Program-made: the position numbers and the translations under genes
Shown here: piece by piece, positions 15,097 through 24,742 of the stretch
How the letters are laid out: each line of letters opens with the position of its first letter
Numbering within the stretch: position 1 is the stretch's first letter
Assembly (NCBI GenBank): GCA_027660625.1
Contig: JAQDNC010000004.1
Location: 1 to 64,000 of the forward strand
DNA length: 64,000 bases
DNA from: Coriobacteriaceae bacterium AM100-PB1-1D-6A
Lineage (GTDB): Bacteria > Actinomycetota > Coriobacteriia > Coriobacteriales > Coriobacteriaceae
Reading direction: 5' to 3'
The notes under the pieces: model-generated
Databases searched by the model: none
Seen by the model: the letters and a program-made list of their open reading frames with translations, nothing else
What the model was told of the DNA's origin: nothing

Positions 15097-17877
15097 ATGG
15101 ATGGCCCAAGCGTGAGTCTCGGCAGCAAACTATCCGATGCAAAGGTCTCCTTTGCGATATTCAAGCGCGACATTAAGCGACTACTTGTGAACCCCGTCGC
15201 CTTGGTGGTTACCCTCGGCGTGTGCGTTATTCCCTCGCTGTATGCCTGGTACAACATCGTGGCAAACTGGGATCCGTACGGAAACACTCAGGGTATCAAG
15301 ATTGCCATCGCCAACAACGATCAGGGCACCCAAAACGACCTGGTGGGTGAGCTCAACGCGGGTGATAAGGTCGTCGATCAGCTCAAGGAGAACGATCAGT
15401 TGGGCTGGACCTTCGTCGATTCGGCGGCCGACGCCAAGGAGGGCGTCGAGAGCGGTGAGTACTATGCGGCCATCGTAATCCCCAAGAACTTCTCGGATAA
15501 CCTGGTCTCGATGCTCGACGGCAACTACCATCAGCCCAAGCTTACGTACTACGTCAATGAGAAAAAGAGCGCTATTGCACCCAAGGTTACCGACACCGGT
15601 GCAAACACCATCGAGCAGCAGATTAACTCGGAGTTCGTCTCCACGGTGGGTGAGACCGTTGCCAGTATTGCCAAGGATGCCGGAGTCGATTTAAAGGACA
15701 AGGCAACCCAGGCTCAGGATTCGTTGGCCGGTTCGGTATCAGAGGCTTCTGACACGTTGGGCGAAGTGCGCGATTCGATTGACGACATGAATGCCGCCAT
15801 CGATAAGACGAGTGGTTCCATTGCCTCGGCAGATGCAGCACTTGCCGGTCTGCAGGGTCAGGCGCCGTCGCTGACGCAGGCGATCTCCCAGGGCAACGAC
15901 CTGCTGGGCGAGGCTCGCGCCACGGCGGGTAACTCTGTCGCCTCGCTCTCCAAGGCGCTCTCGGAAGGCAGCCTTGCGCTCACCAAGACGTCAGCCTCCG
16001 CGAACGCTGCGATTGGCAAGCTGACGGGCACGATCACATCTACGACCACCCGCATCGACAACTCGCTCGAGTCTCTCCAGGCGACGATCGACCACAATAA
16101 GGCCGTTATCGGGCACTTGGAGATTCTCGCCAATGACACGTCGACAGGTTCCGAGGAAATTGACGCGCGCATTGTATCGACCATCAATACGCTCCGTGAG
16201 CAGAATGAAAAGCTTCAGAGCATCAAGGACGGTCTGTCTGCACAGTCGAGCGCCATGGCGAATGACGCCGCGGCTGTCTCGGGTGCCAGCGACGCTATCA
16301 ATAACGCAATCCAGACCGGTGCGACCAACCTTGGCCAGGCCCAGACGGACCTGGGTCAAAACGCGCTGCCGAAGGCCTCGAGCGCGCTTGATTCATTTGC
16401 CGCCGTCTCGGGTGATCTGACGGGAATCGTGTCTGGCCTCACGCCTACTATTGCAAGTGCGCGCGGTACACTTTCGCAACTCAACGCTACGCTCGGTCAG
16501 GCCAAGACCACGCTGTCCCGGACCGACGCCTCGCTTGCCAAGGTCCAGGACAAGCTCGCCACCGCCGCCAACGACATCGAGGCGCTGCAGACCTCCGAGT
16601 CCATGGGCGAGCTGGCCGACCTGATGGGCGTCGACGTCGATGACGTTGCTGACTTCATGGCATCTCCGGTCGAGCTGACCTCCAAGTCGATCTATCCGGT
16701 TAAGAGCTTCGGCTCGGGCATTGCTCCTTTCTACACCAATCTGGCGCTTTGGGTGGGCGGCTACGTGCTCATCGCCATTTACAAGCTCGAGGTCGATCGC
16801 GAAGGCGTTGGCAGCTTTACCGCGCGTCAGGGCTACTTTGGCCGCTGGTTGCTCCTGGTGATCCTGGGCGCGTTGCAGGCCATTATCGTTACGGTGGGAG
16901 ATCTTGTCATTGGTGTACAGTGCGTCAGTCCGCTCCTATTTGTGCTGGGCGGCATCGCCATCTCATTTACGTACGTCAACATCATTTACGCGTTGTCCAC
17001 TACGTTTAAGCATATCGGCAAGGCAATCGGCGTCATTCTTGTCATCGTGCAGATCCCGGGTTCGTCGGGCATGTACCCCATCGAGATGATGCCCGGCTTC
17101 TTCCAGTGGCTGCACCCGCTGCTGCCCTTTACCTATGGCATCAATCTGCTGCGTGAGACGGTCGGCGGCATGTATTCGTTCAACTACCTGTTTAACCTGT
17201 GCATTCTGGGCGTGTTCTTGATCGTGGCGCTCTTTATCGGCCTGCAGCTGCGTCCGCTGCTGCTCAACCTCAACCTGCTCTTTGATAAACAGCTTTCCAC
17301 GACCGGTATGATGATTTGCGAGTCTAACGACCTGCCGCGCGAGCGCTACTCCTTGCGAACGGCCATGCGCGTCGTGCTCGATTCCGATTCGTACCGTCGC
17401 GAACTGCTCGATCATGCGGTCGCCTTTGAACATCGCTACCCGTACTACATCAAGGGCGGTTTTGCCGCCGTGGTGGGCGTTCAGGTCCTGCTCTTTGTCC
17501 TGTCGACGGTTCTCGATATCGACAATAACGGCAAGATCATCCTGCTTGTCATTTGGATCATCTCGGTTATTGCCATCTGCGGCTGGCTTATCAATATCGA
17601 ATATATCCGCGCGAGCCTCAATACCCAGATGCGCATCTCGGCGCTTTCCGATGAGGACCTGCGTCGCGAGATGCGCGAGCACACGGCCGCCATTCCTGCC
17701 GCCCGCCGCATGTTTGGCCTCAACGCCAGCGAGCGTGATGCCAAGGGTGGCGATCAGTCCACGGGCCGCTTGCCGCATATAGGCTCGCACCATAAATCTC
17801 AGGGCAGCGACAGCACAGCCACAAATGATGGAGATACCACCCCGCTTGGCAAGCACTCCAAAGGAGGTGAGGCATAA
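15097..17877 (+). CDS. YhgE/Pip-type membrane protein, long form
   Basis: 926 residues. N-terminal helix NPVALVVTLGVCVIPSLYAWYNI is followed by WDPYGNT, the YhgE/Pip family signature. A long extracellular region (about 50-540) with alanine/serine-rich heptad-like stretches is predicted to be coiled coil. An ABC-2-like block of membrane helices follows (about 548-710), and an extra C-terminal module has two more helices (about 785-830) and a polar tail. The family includes phage-infection protein and EsaA-like proteins. The actual transport or scaffold role is unknown. The ATG at 15097 has a weak ribosome site; a GTG at 15112 is possible. The paralogue follows without a gap. Confidence 0.85.
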   Translation: MDGPSVSLGSKLSDAKVSFAIFKRDIKRLLVNPVALVVTLGVCVIPSLYAWYNIVANWDPYGNTQGIKIAIANNDQGTQNDLVGELNAGDKVVDQLKENDQLGWTFVDSAADAKEGVESGEYYAAIVIPKNFSDNLVSMLDGNYHQPKLTYYVNEKKSAIAPKVTDTGANTIEQQINSEFVSTVGETVASIAKDAGVDLKDKATQAQDSLAGSVSEASDTLGEVRDSIDDMNAAIDKTSGSIASADAALAGLQGQAPSLTQAISQGNDLLGEARATAGNSVASLSKALSEGSLALTKTSASANAAIGKLTGTITSTTTRIDNSLESLQATIDHNKAVIGHLEILANDTSTGSEEIDARIVSTINTLREQNEKLQSIKDGLSAQSSAMANDAAAVSGASDAINNAIQTGATNLGQAQTDLGQNALPKASSALDSFAAVSGDLTGIVSGLTPTIASARGTLSQLNATLGQAKTTLSRTDASLAKVQDKLATAANDIEALQTSESMGELADLMGVDVDDVADFMASPVELTSKSIYPVKSFGSGIAPFYTNLALWVGGYVLIAIYKLEVDREGVGSFTARQGYFGRWLLLVILGALQAIIVTVGDLVIGVQCVSPLLFVLGGIAISFTYVNIIYALSTTFKHIGKAIGVILVIVQIPGSSGMYPIEMMPGFFQWLHPLLPFTYGINLLRETVGGMYSFNYLFNLCILGVFLIVALFIGLQLRPLLLNLNLLFDKQLSTTGMMICESNDLPRERYSLRTAMRVVLDSDSYRRELLDHAVAFEHRYPYYIKGGFAAVVGVQVLLFVLSTVLDIDNNGKIILLVIWIISVIAICGWLINIEYIRASLNTQMRISALSDEDLRREMREHTAAIPAARRMFGLNASERDAKGGDQSTGRLPHIGSHHKSQGSDSTATNDGDTTPLGKHSKGGEA

Positions 17878-20067
17878 ATGAAGAACATCCTGCATCTGTT
17901 TAAGCGCGATGTCCAAAACGTGTCTCGCTCCGTAATCGGCTTGGTTGTCGTGATGGGCCTCATTATCGTGCCGTGTCTGTACGCGTGGTTTAACATCGCC
18001 GGCAGCTGGGATCCGTACGGCAACACCGGCAACCTCAAGATCGCCGTGGTCAACACCGATGAGGGTTACGAGAGCGATCTGATCCCCGTCGAGGTTAACG
18101 TGGGCGAAAACGTGACCGCCACCCTACGCGGCAACGAGAGCTTCGATTGGGTTGTGCTTAACGATCGCGATAAAGCTATCGAGGGCGTAAAGTCGGGTGC
18201 GTACTATGCGGCCGTCGTTATCCCCAAAACGTTTAGCGCTGACATGATGACGCTTTTCTCGACCGACGTGAAGCACGCCGATATCGAGTTTTACGAGAAC
18301 CAGAAGGCCAACGCCATCGCGCAGATCGTGACCGAGAAGGGTTCGAGCGCCGTTCAGAACCAGGTTAACGAATCTTTTACCGAGACCATTACGAGCGTCG
18401 GTCTTAAGACGGTGTCCAGCCTGCTCGATTACATGAGCACCGACCAGGTCAGCAACTTTATCGCCAACCTGTCCTCGACGCTCGGCGATTCGGTCCAGGA
18501 CCTGCAGGACGTTCAGGCCAGCGCAACGTCGCTTGCGGGCATTTTGAGCTCCACGGCCGATTCGCTGACGTCGGCGGGCGGCATGCTCAAGCAGTCCGGA
18601 TCGACCGAGGAGTCGGTGAAGCAGCTCATGCAGCATGCCGAGAGCGGTATTGCCGATTCCGAGCAAGCGCTCAAGTCCGCCAGCGATGCGATCGATGCCG
18701 CTATTGATGGGAGCGCGGGTTCGTTCGATAACGTTTCTACCGAGCTCGCAAAGGCATTCGACGCTGCAAACCAGCACGTCGATCTTACGGTGTCTCAGCT
18801 CAACGATGGCGCAGCGTCACTCAATAAACGTGCCGACGAGATTGATGACACGGCGAATGAGCTCCGTAGTCTTGCTGGCCAGGTGAGTAACGATAAGCTC
18901 AAGGCAGGGCTTGAGGACGCGGCTGCCGAGCTTGATAAAACCGCAACGGAGTACCGCAACAATGCCAATGAGCTGACGAATATCGCGACGTCGCTCACGA
19001 AGAGTATGGCAGAGGTTAACAAATCGCGTGCCGAGGTCGATCAGGCCATCGCCGATGCCAAGGCTGGTATCTCGGGCGCCAAGATTGACTACGACTCTAC
19101 GTTTTCGGTCAAGGCCAAAGAGCTCAAGAAGACCGTCTCGGGGGTTCTGGATTCACTGAATGGTATTTCGGGCGATCTGGATAGTGCCGTAGACGACCTG
19201 ACCGACGCATCCGGTTCGCTGGCAAAGGGCCTCTCTAAGGCTGCAAAGCTGGTCAACAAGGCTTCCGATCAGCTGGGCGAGGCGTCGGGCAAGATCAGCG
19301 CGTTTAAGGACGAGCTCGACGGTGCCCTTATGTCTGATGATCTAGCCACGATCAAGACGATGATCGGCAATGATCCCGAGGGTCTGGCCGTGTCGCTTTC
19401 CGGCCCTGTCGCACTCGACCGTAAGCCGGTCTATCCGATCCGCAACTACGGTTCGGCCATGGCGCCGTTCTACACGATTCTGTCGCTCTGGGTCGGCTCG
19501 ATCGTACTGGCGGCCATGATGAAGGTCTCGGTTGACGATGAGCTTATCAACGAGCTCATCCCCGTGCGCCTGCACGAGATCTATCTGGGTCGTTACCTGT
19601 TCTTTGGCGGTTTGGCTCTGCTGCAGGCAACGCTCGTGTGCGCGGGCGACATTCTGTTCTTTGGCATTCAGTGCGACAACCCGCTGCAGTTTGTGCTAGC
19701 GGGCTGGGTCGCGAGTCTCGTGTTCTCCAATATCGTCTACACGCTTACGGTTTCGTTTGGCGATATCGGCAAGGCGCTTGCAGTCGTGCTGTTGGTCATG
19801 CAGGTCGGCGGTTCGGGCGGCACGTTCCCCATCGAGATGACCGGCCCTGTGTTCCAGGCGATCTATCCGTTCTTGCCGTTCACTCACGGCATCAACGCCA
19901 TGCATGCCGCCATGGCTGGCGCCTACCATATGGAGTACTGGGTTGAGCTGGGTATTCTGGCGAGCTATCTGATTCCGTCGCTGGCCCTGGGCGTCATCTT
20001 CCGCCGCCCGGTCATCAAAGCCAACGACTGGATCATCGAAAAGCTTGAAAGCACGAAACTTATTTAG
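17878..20067 (+). CDS. YhgE/Pip-type membrane protein, short form
   Basis: 729 residues. Same layout as the upstream gene: one N-terminal helix with WFNIAGSWDPYGNTGN, a long extracellular coiled-coil-rich region (about 50-495), and five to six C-terminal helices including the PFYTILSLWVGSIV and GGSGGTFPIEMTGP blocks. It lacks the extra C-terminal module of the first copy. Its ATG directly follows the TAA of that gene, and AAAGGAGGTGAGG lies inside the upstream coding end, so translation is coupled. The pair probably acts as a heteromer, which is inference. Confidence 0.86.
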   Translation: MKNILHLFKRDVQNVSRSVIGLVVVMGLIIVPCLYAWFNIAGSWDPYGNTGNLKIAVVNTDEGYESDLIPVEVNVGENVTATLRGNESFDWVVLNDRDKAIEGVKSGAYYAAVVIPKTFSADMMTLFSTDVKHADIEFYENQKANAIAQIVTEKGSSAVQNQVNESFTETITSVGLKTVSSLLDYMSTDQVSNFIANLSSTLGDSVQDLQDVQASATSLAGILSSTADSLTSAGGMLKQSGSTEESVKQLMQHAESGIADSEQALKSASDAIDAAIDGSAGSFDNVSTELAKAFDAANQHVDLTVSQLNDGAASLNKRADEIDDTANELRSLAGQVSNDKLKAGLEDAAAELDKTATEYRNNANELTNIATSLTKSMAEVNKSRAEVDQAIADAKAGISGAKIDYDSTFSVKAKELKKTVSGVLDSLNGISGDLDSAVDDLTDASGSLAKGLSKAAKLVNKASDQLGEASGKISAFKDELDGALMSDDLATIKTMIGNDPEGLAVSLSGPVALDRKPVYPIRNYGSAMAPFYTILSLWVGSIVLAAMMKVSVDDELINELIPVRLHEIYLGRYLFFGGLALLQATLVCAGDILFFGIQCDNPLQFVLAGWVASLVFSNIVYTLTVSFGDIGKALAVVLLVMQVGGSGGTFPIEMTGPVFQAIYPFLPFTHGINAMHAAMAGAYHMEYWVELGILASYLIPSLALGVIFRRPVIKANDWIIEKLESTKLI

Positions 20068-20161
20068 TGCAACAGCGTGACATCGACGAAACATCGAGGT
20101 TTACTCTGCCGACGCTTTAGTGGGCTGGATTGCGTGGGCTGCTTGGTTGTTGCTACAGTAG

Positions 20162-20199
20162 CGGGGCGTGCCGGGGGTCCGGTGCGCCCCGTTTTTATT
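20162..20199 (+). terminator. terminator of the YhgE pair
   Basis: A 13-bp stem (two G-T pairs) at 20162-20174/20179-20191 with GGGT loop and a TTTTT run. Confidence 0.9.
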
Positions 20200-20267
20200 T
20201 GACCATGAGGCGGCACGCAGCCATACGCGTGCGGACACCACGCCCAGATTGAGTGTGAGGATGTTCC

Positions 20268-21251
20268 ATGGCCCAATACGCTGCCAACGAAATCGAAAAC
20301 ATGCCCGATAGCCCTGTGGCCCGTGAGGATTTGGGCGCGGGCGGTATTCCCAGGGGCGCCGGCGCACGCTCCCCGCTGTTCTGGAAAGTTTTGCTACTTT
20401 CGGTGGCGGTCATCTGGGGCTACTCCTTTACCACTATGAAGGACGCACTCGGCACCATTCCGGTGTTCGAGCTGCTCTATGTACGCTTTCTGCCTGCAGC
20501 GTTGGTCATGTTTGCCGTCTTCCACAAGCGCATCACTGCACATTTCAACGCTCGCAATCTGATCGTTGGCCTGAGTATGGGCGTGCTCATGTGGGCGGCC
20601 TATGCGTTGCAGACGGTCGGTCTGGCATATACTACGGCGGGCAAGAATGCTTTTTTGACGGGCACGTATTGCATCCTCGTGCCGTTCGCGAGCTATTTTC
20701 TGAGCGGAGAAAAACTCACCCGCTATAACCTGGGCGCGGCACTGCTGTGCTTGGCGGGCATTGGCTTGGTGGCGCTCGATAGCGTCGAGTTCAACATCGG
20801 TGACGTCATTACGCTGGCAGGCGCGGTCTTCTTCGCCATCCAGATGGCGGTGACCGCCAAGTACGGTCGCAAAATGGACATCAACGTTATCACGTTTTGG
20901 ATGTTTGTGGGCAACGGCGTGCTGAGCCTGGTTTCGTCGCTGTTATTCGAGACCCAGGCGCCTCTGTCCGTGTGGACGCCGAACTTTATCGGTGTGATGG
21001 CGTTTCTCTCGGTGGGCTGCACATGCGTGGCTCTGCTCATCCAAAACGTCGGCCTGGCGCATGTCCCGGCTTCGACGGGCTCACTGCTCCTTTCGATGGA
21101 GTCGCCTTCGGGCGTGTTGTTTTCGGTGCTGCTGATGGGGGAGGCGCTCACCTCGCGCCTGCTCGCCGGCTTCGTGCTTATCTTCCTGTCGATTATCTTG
21201 AGTGAGACTCACTTCGATTTTTTGCGCAAAAAGCCGCGCCCGCAATTGTAA
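20268..21251 (+). CDS. EamA/DMT-superfamily transporter
   Basis: 327 residues. A polar 36-residue N-terminus is followed by ten hydrophobic segments arranged as two five-helix EamA repeats. The first begins VAVIWGYSFTTMKDALG and the family phrase GKNAFLTGTYCILVPF ends the first half. These drug/metabolite exporters move small organic molecules, and the substrate cannot be read from sequence. GTGAGGA upstream supports the ATG at 20268. It has its own terminators on both sides, so it is monocistronic. Confidence 0.87.
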   Translation: MAQYAANEIENMPDSPVAREDLGAGGIPRGAGARSPLFWKVLLLSVAVIWGYSFTTMKDALGTIPVFELLYVRFLPAALVMFAVFHKRITAHFNARNLIVGLSMGVLMWAAYALQTVGLAYTTAGKNAFLTGTYCILVPFASYFLSGEKLTRYNLGAALLCLAGIGLVALDSVEFNIGDVITLAGAVFFAIQMAVTAKYGRKMDINVITFWMFVGNGVLSLVSSLLFETQAPLSVWTPNFIGVMAFLSVGCTCVALLIQNVGLAHVPASTGSLLLSMESPSGVLFSVLLMGEALTSRLLAGFVLIFLSIILSETHFDFLRKKPRPQL

Positions 21252-21263
21252 ACAACTTGTTGC

Positions 21264-21290
21264 GCCGCCCTCCCGGGGCGGCATTTTTTA
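21264..21290 (+). terminator. terminator of the EamA gene
   Basis: Stem GCCGCCC (21264-21270) / GGGCGGC (21276-21282) followed by ATTTTTT. Confidence 0.88.
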
Positions 21291-21367
21291 TGCGTCGCCC
21301 TTAAAGTTGTACCTTGCACTTTATGCTATCAAAGTGCTTGCTGCAAAAACGTTACTGGAGGGCATCT

Positions 21368-22666
21368 ATGGCACCAGCTTTGTCCGATTTTCAACCGCAA
21401 CCAGCGCCCAAGGCTACCGCAGCGGCGCAGGCCGCTATCGGTGACGGTCTTGTTGCAGAAGCTCAGACTTTTGCAGACGAGCTTGCTGTGTGGCGACACG
21501 ATCTACACCAGATGCCCGAGCTGGGTAACAACCTTCCGCAGACGTCCGCCTTTATCCAGGCGCGTCTGGACGAGATGGATATTCCCTATGCCGTGCTTGT
21601 CGACGGCTCCTGTGTCGTTGGCCTTATCGGTGCCGGCGCGGCAGCTGCTGCTCGGGGTAACGGTACGTGCACGGACAAGCAGGCCGGTACGGTCATCATG
21701 CTCCGCGGCGACATGGATGCCCTTCCCGTTGCCGAGGAATCCGGCGAGCCCTTTGCATCCACCAATGGCTGCATGCATGCTTGCGGTCACGATATGCACG
21801 CGACGGCGCTGCTTGGTGCGGCTCGTATGCTCAAGGCCCGCGAGTCCGAGCTTCTCGACGCCAACGCCACGGTTAAGTTGCTGTTCCAGCCGGGCGAGGA
21901 AACCTTTGAGGGTGCCCGTGCTGCCATCGTCGACGGTTTGCTGCAGAGCCCACGCCCCCAGGCCGCCTTTGCCATGCATGTCAATAGCCAGTCGCCGCTT
22001 GGCCTGGTGCTCTACGGCAGCCCGGCGCTCTCGGGCGTGTACGGTTTTCGCGTCACGCTTCAGGGCAAGGGCGGCCATGGCTCGAGCCCCGAGATCTGCA
22101 TCGACCCCATCACGGCCGGCGTCCATGTGCATCTGGCGCTTCAGGAGCTCATCTCCCGCGAGGTGCCGGCGGCCAAGGAGGTCGCGCTTACCGTTGGCAA
22201 GTTCGCCGGCGGTCAGGCCGCAAATGTCATCCCCGACACTTGTGTGCTCGAGGGAACGCTGCGTGGCTTCGACGTCAAGCTCATGGAGCACCTCAAGACC
22301 CGCATCGCGGAGGTCGTCAAAGGCGTTGCCACGACCTATCGTACGCCGGCGACTATCGAGACGCTCTCGGATGTTCCACCGCTGGTACTCGATGACAATA
22401 TGACCCAGGCTTCACTTGGCTATGTGGGTGCGACACTGCCCAAGGCCACCTTCCTGCCGCTGTTCCACGCCATGGCGAGTGAGGACTTCGCGTTGATCTC
22501 GAGTGAGATCCCGAGTGCGTACTTTACCGTGGGCGCTGCCGTGACTGATACGGACGAGCATTTTGCTCAGCATCATCCCAAGGCACGTTTTAGCGATGCC
22601 GAGCTTCCCCTTGGCGCCGCGGCTTATGCGGCAGTCGCTTTGGGCTACATCGCCGACCACCGGTAG
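21368..22666 (+). CDS. M20D-family amidohydrolase
   Basis: 432 residues. A zinc-dependent hydrolase of N-acyl amino acids or related amides. Visible metal ligands and family blocks are WRHDLHQMPELG, LRGDMDALPVAEES, NGCMHACGHDMHATALLGAA, LLFQPGEE and the late HAMASEDFALIS. The dimerisation domain carries GKGGHGSSPE. This pattern fits the hippurate/aminobenzoyl-glutamate/IAA-amino-acid hydrolase group; the substrate is not assigned. TGGAGG (21357-21362) supports the ATG at 21368. A truncated transporter gene follows, which was probably its import partner. Confidence 0.9.
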   Translation: MAPALSDFQPQPAPKATAAAQAAIGDGLVAEAQTFADELAVWRHDLHQMPELGNNLPQTSAFIQARLDEMDIPYAVLVDGSCVVGLIGAGAAAAARGNGTCTDKQAGTVIMLRGDMDALPVAEESGEPFASTNGCMHACGHDMHATALLGAARMLKARESELLDANATVKLLFQPGEETFEGARAAIVDGLLQSPRPQAAFAMHVNSQSPLGLVLYGSPALSGVYGFRVTLQGKGGHGSSPEICIDPITAGVHVHLALQELISREVPAAKEVALTVGKFAGGQAANVIPDTCVLEGTLRGFDVKLMEHLKTRIAEVVKGVATTYRTPATIETLSDVPPLVLDDNMTQASLGYVGATLPKATFLPLFHAMASEDFALISSEIPSAYFTVGAAVTDTDEHFAQHHPKARFSDAELPLGAAAYAAVALGYIADHR

Positions 22667-22705
22667 CACCCAATCTTGCTACTCGTTTGTTTAAAAAGGA
22701 GCAGT

Positions 22706-23125
22706 ATGTCCCAGCAGCGTAAGTTCTTCCCCGGCTGGCTCGTGGTGGCTTCCGGCTTTGTCATCATGGCCACGTGCTACACGATTTTCGTTAACTGCAT
22801 GAGCCTGTTTCAGCCGCTCGTCGTCAGCGACCTGGGCATCACGCTTGCGCAGTACAACATCTCCAACGCCATCTCCACCGTGGTGAGCGTTATCGGCTCA
22901 CTTGTGATCGGTCATGTTGCCGATAAAGTAAGCGGTCGCGTTTTGGGCTCCCTCACTGTAATCGCCACCTCTGCCGTTCTTGCCGGCATGAGCCTTGTCG
23001 GTGAACTGTGGCAGGTCTACGTGCTCTTTTCTGTTTGCCCCGTTCTGTTTGTGGCCGCCCTGGAAGCCGAATGGATGCTCGTACCATCATTCGGTTTCCA
23101 AGGCGGTCACGGGCCTACGAAATGA
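22706..23125 (+). pseudogene. truncated MFS transporter (N-terminal quarter only)
   Basis: The reading frame begins MSQQRKFFPGWLVVASG, like oxalate/formate-type MFS carriers, with AAAAAGGAG upstream. About 120 residues show the first helices and the GHVADKVSGR loop-2 motif. The frame then runs into about 20 unrelated residues and stops at 139 aa, whereas MFS proteins have about 400. No downstream remainder is found before hisS. The break lies next to two long hairpins (23124-23258), suggesting that a deletion or element-mediated event removed the rest. Confidence 0.8.
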
Positions 23126-23185
23126 TCCGCTTTCCTCCGTCCCCAACAGATCACGTGATCCGAAGGGGACGGAGGAAAGCGGATC
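23124..23185. repeat. long hairpin 1 downstream of the MFS remnant
   Basis: Perfect 21-bp arms 23124-23144 and 23165-23185 around a 20-nt loop containing ATCACGTGAT. It overlaps the last codon of the pseudogene. Confidence 0.9.
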
Positions 23186-23186
23186 G

Positions 23187-23258
23187 CAAACAGCGGCGGT
23201 GCGTCAGGCCGAACGAGTCCCCATACCCTCGTTCGGTCAGACGCACCGCCGCTGTTTG
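23187..23258. repeat. long hairpin 2, adjacent to hairpin 1
   Basis: Perfect 19-bp arms 23187-23205 and 23240-23258. An inner 9-bp stem (23209-23217/23228-23236) continues it after a small internal loop. Total fold is about 30 bp tall. It ends 12 bases before the TATAAT box of hisS. Confidence 0.9.
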
Positions 23259-23269
23259 TGTTTGTGCCG

Positions 23270-23275
23270 TATAAT
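23270..23275 (+). promoter_or_regulatory. -10 box of hisS
   Basis: Consensus TATAAT, 43 bases before the hisS ATG. The expected -35 position falls in the right arm of hairpin 2 and has no good match. Confidence 0.55.
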
Positions 23276-23317
23276 GTCCACTACCTATGACGCGATACAA
23301 AAGAAAGGTGTTTGCCC

Positions 23318-24631
23318 ATGCAGGCACAGAAGGCGGAGGGAACCCGCGACCTTATCGGCGCCGAGATGCGCGCCTGGCAAAAGATGCAGCAGATTGCTGC
23401 CGGCGTGTTCGAGCCGTTTGGCTTTAAGCCCATCGAGACGCCCGCGATCGAGCAGGTTGACGTGTTTGTCCACGGTATCGGCCAGTCGACCGACGTCGTG
23501 CGCAAGGAGATGTTCCGCGTGTTTAGCGGCGCCAACCTGGAGCGCGTCTTTACCGAGGGCACCGACACCAAGCTTAAGCCCAAGCAGCGCCTGGCCCTTC
23601 GTCCCGAGGGCACGGCCGGTGTGGTGCGCGCCGTCGTGGAGAACAACCTAGTGCCCCAGGGCTCCACGCCGTTTAAGGCGTACTATGCCGAGGCCATGTT
23701 CCGTGGCGAGCGTCCCCAGAAGGGTCGCCTGCGCCAGTTTCACCAGGTGGGCATCGAGTGGCTCGGCGCTCCCGATCCGGCGGCAGACGCCGAGTGCATC
23801 ATCATGCTCATGGAGTTCTACAAGCGCCTGGGCTTCGATCTTTCCAAGCTCCGTCTGCTCATTAACTCGATGGGCGATGCGCAGTGCCGTCCGGCCTATC
23901 GCGAGCAGGTTAAGCAGTTCATTCTCGACCACGCCGACGAGATGTGCGACGAGTGCCGCGAGCGCGCCGAGCTCAACCCGCTGCGCGCCTTCGACTGCAA
24001 GAACGACCATTGCCGCGAGATCATGGCCGAGGCTCCGCTGATGGGCGACAACCTGTGCGACGAGTGCCGCGAGCACTACGAGCAAGTCAAGCGCTATCTG
24101 GATGCCGCCGGTATCGAGTATGTCGAGGATCCCACCTTGGTGCGCGGCCTGGACTACTACACCCGTACTGTCTTTGAGGTCGAGGCCCCTGGCGCCGGCG
24201 TCGGCTCCATCGGCGGCGGCGGCCGCTACGACGGCCTGGTCGAGCTCGAGGGTGGCAAGCCCACGGCAGGCGTCGGCTTTGCCGTCGGTTTTGAGCGCGC
24301 CCTGCTGGCCCTGCAGGCCTTTGGCAGCGATCTGGGTGCCGAGGAGGCCCCGTGCGTTTATGTCGCCAACGCAGGCAAGGAGCTGCGCCAGAACGTCTTT
24401 GCCATTACGCAGGAGCTTCGCGCCGCAGGTATCGTGACCGAGGCCGACTATCAGGGTCGTTCGCTCAAGGCCCAGTTTAAGCAAGCCGATAAGGTAGGCG
24501 CCAAGCTCATCTTGGTCCTGGGTGGCGACGAGCTTGCCGCCGGCAAGGTCAAAGTGCGCGACATGCAGAGCCATGACGAGGTGCTCGCCGATCTGGACAA
24601 CGTCGTCGAGGCGGTTCGCGAGCGCCTGTAG
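23318..24631 (+). CDS. hisS: histidyl-tRNA synthetase
   Basis: 437 residues. Class II synthetase: N-terminal GTRDLIGAEM, motif 2 AEMFRGERPQKGRLRQFHQVGIE and the histidine-specific LVRGLDYYTRTVFE. Motif 3 is GFAVGFERALLAL, and an anticodon-binding domain fills the last 95 residues. A Cys-rich stretch (CDECRERAELNPLRAFDCKNDHC...CDECREH) resembles a zinc site seen in many bacterial HisRS. GAAAGGTG supports the ATG at 23318 over a TTG at 23312. In many Gram-positive genomes hisS is followed by aspS; here aspS is 9 kb away. Confidence 0.97.
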   Translation: MQAQKAEGTRDLIGAEMRAWQKMQQIAAGVFEPFGFKPIETPAIEQVDVFVHGIGQSTDVVRKEMFRVFSGANLERVFTEGTDTKLKPKQRLALRPEGTAGVVRAVVENNLVPQGSTPFKAYYAEAMFRGERPQKGRLRQFHQVGIEWLGAPDPAADAECIIMLMEFYKRLGFDLSKLRLLINSMGDAQCRPAYREQVKQFILDHADEMCDECRERAELNPLRAFDCKNDHCREIMAEAPLMGDNLCDECREHYEQVKRYLDAAGIEYVEDPTLVRGLDYYTRTVFEVEAPGAGVGSIGGGGRYDGLVELEGGKPTAGVGFAVGFERALLALQAFGSDLGAEEAPCVYVANAGKELRQNVFAITQELRAAGIVTEADYQGRSLKAQFKQADKVGAKLILVLGGDELAAGKVKVRDMQSHDEVLADLDNVVEAVRERL

Positions 24632-24688
24632 CGCATCTTTTTGAGCTTCGGGCCTGCTAACGTGCCCTGCTCATGGAGAGCGATTGTT

Positions 24689-24727
24689 ACGGGGGTGTTT
24701 CGCTTTTATGCGGAATGCCCCCGTTTA
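24689..24727 (+). terminator. terminator of hisS
   Basis: A 15-bp stem with several G-T pairs (24689-24703 / 24710-24724) and TTTTAT loop. The trailing T run is short (GTTTACG). Confidence 0.7.
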
Positions 24728-24742
24728 CGTATGCCGCCCACC

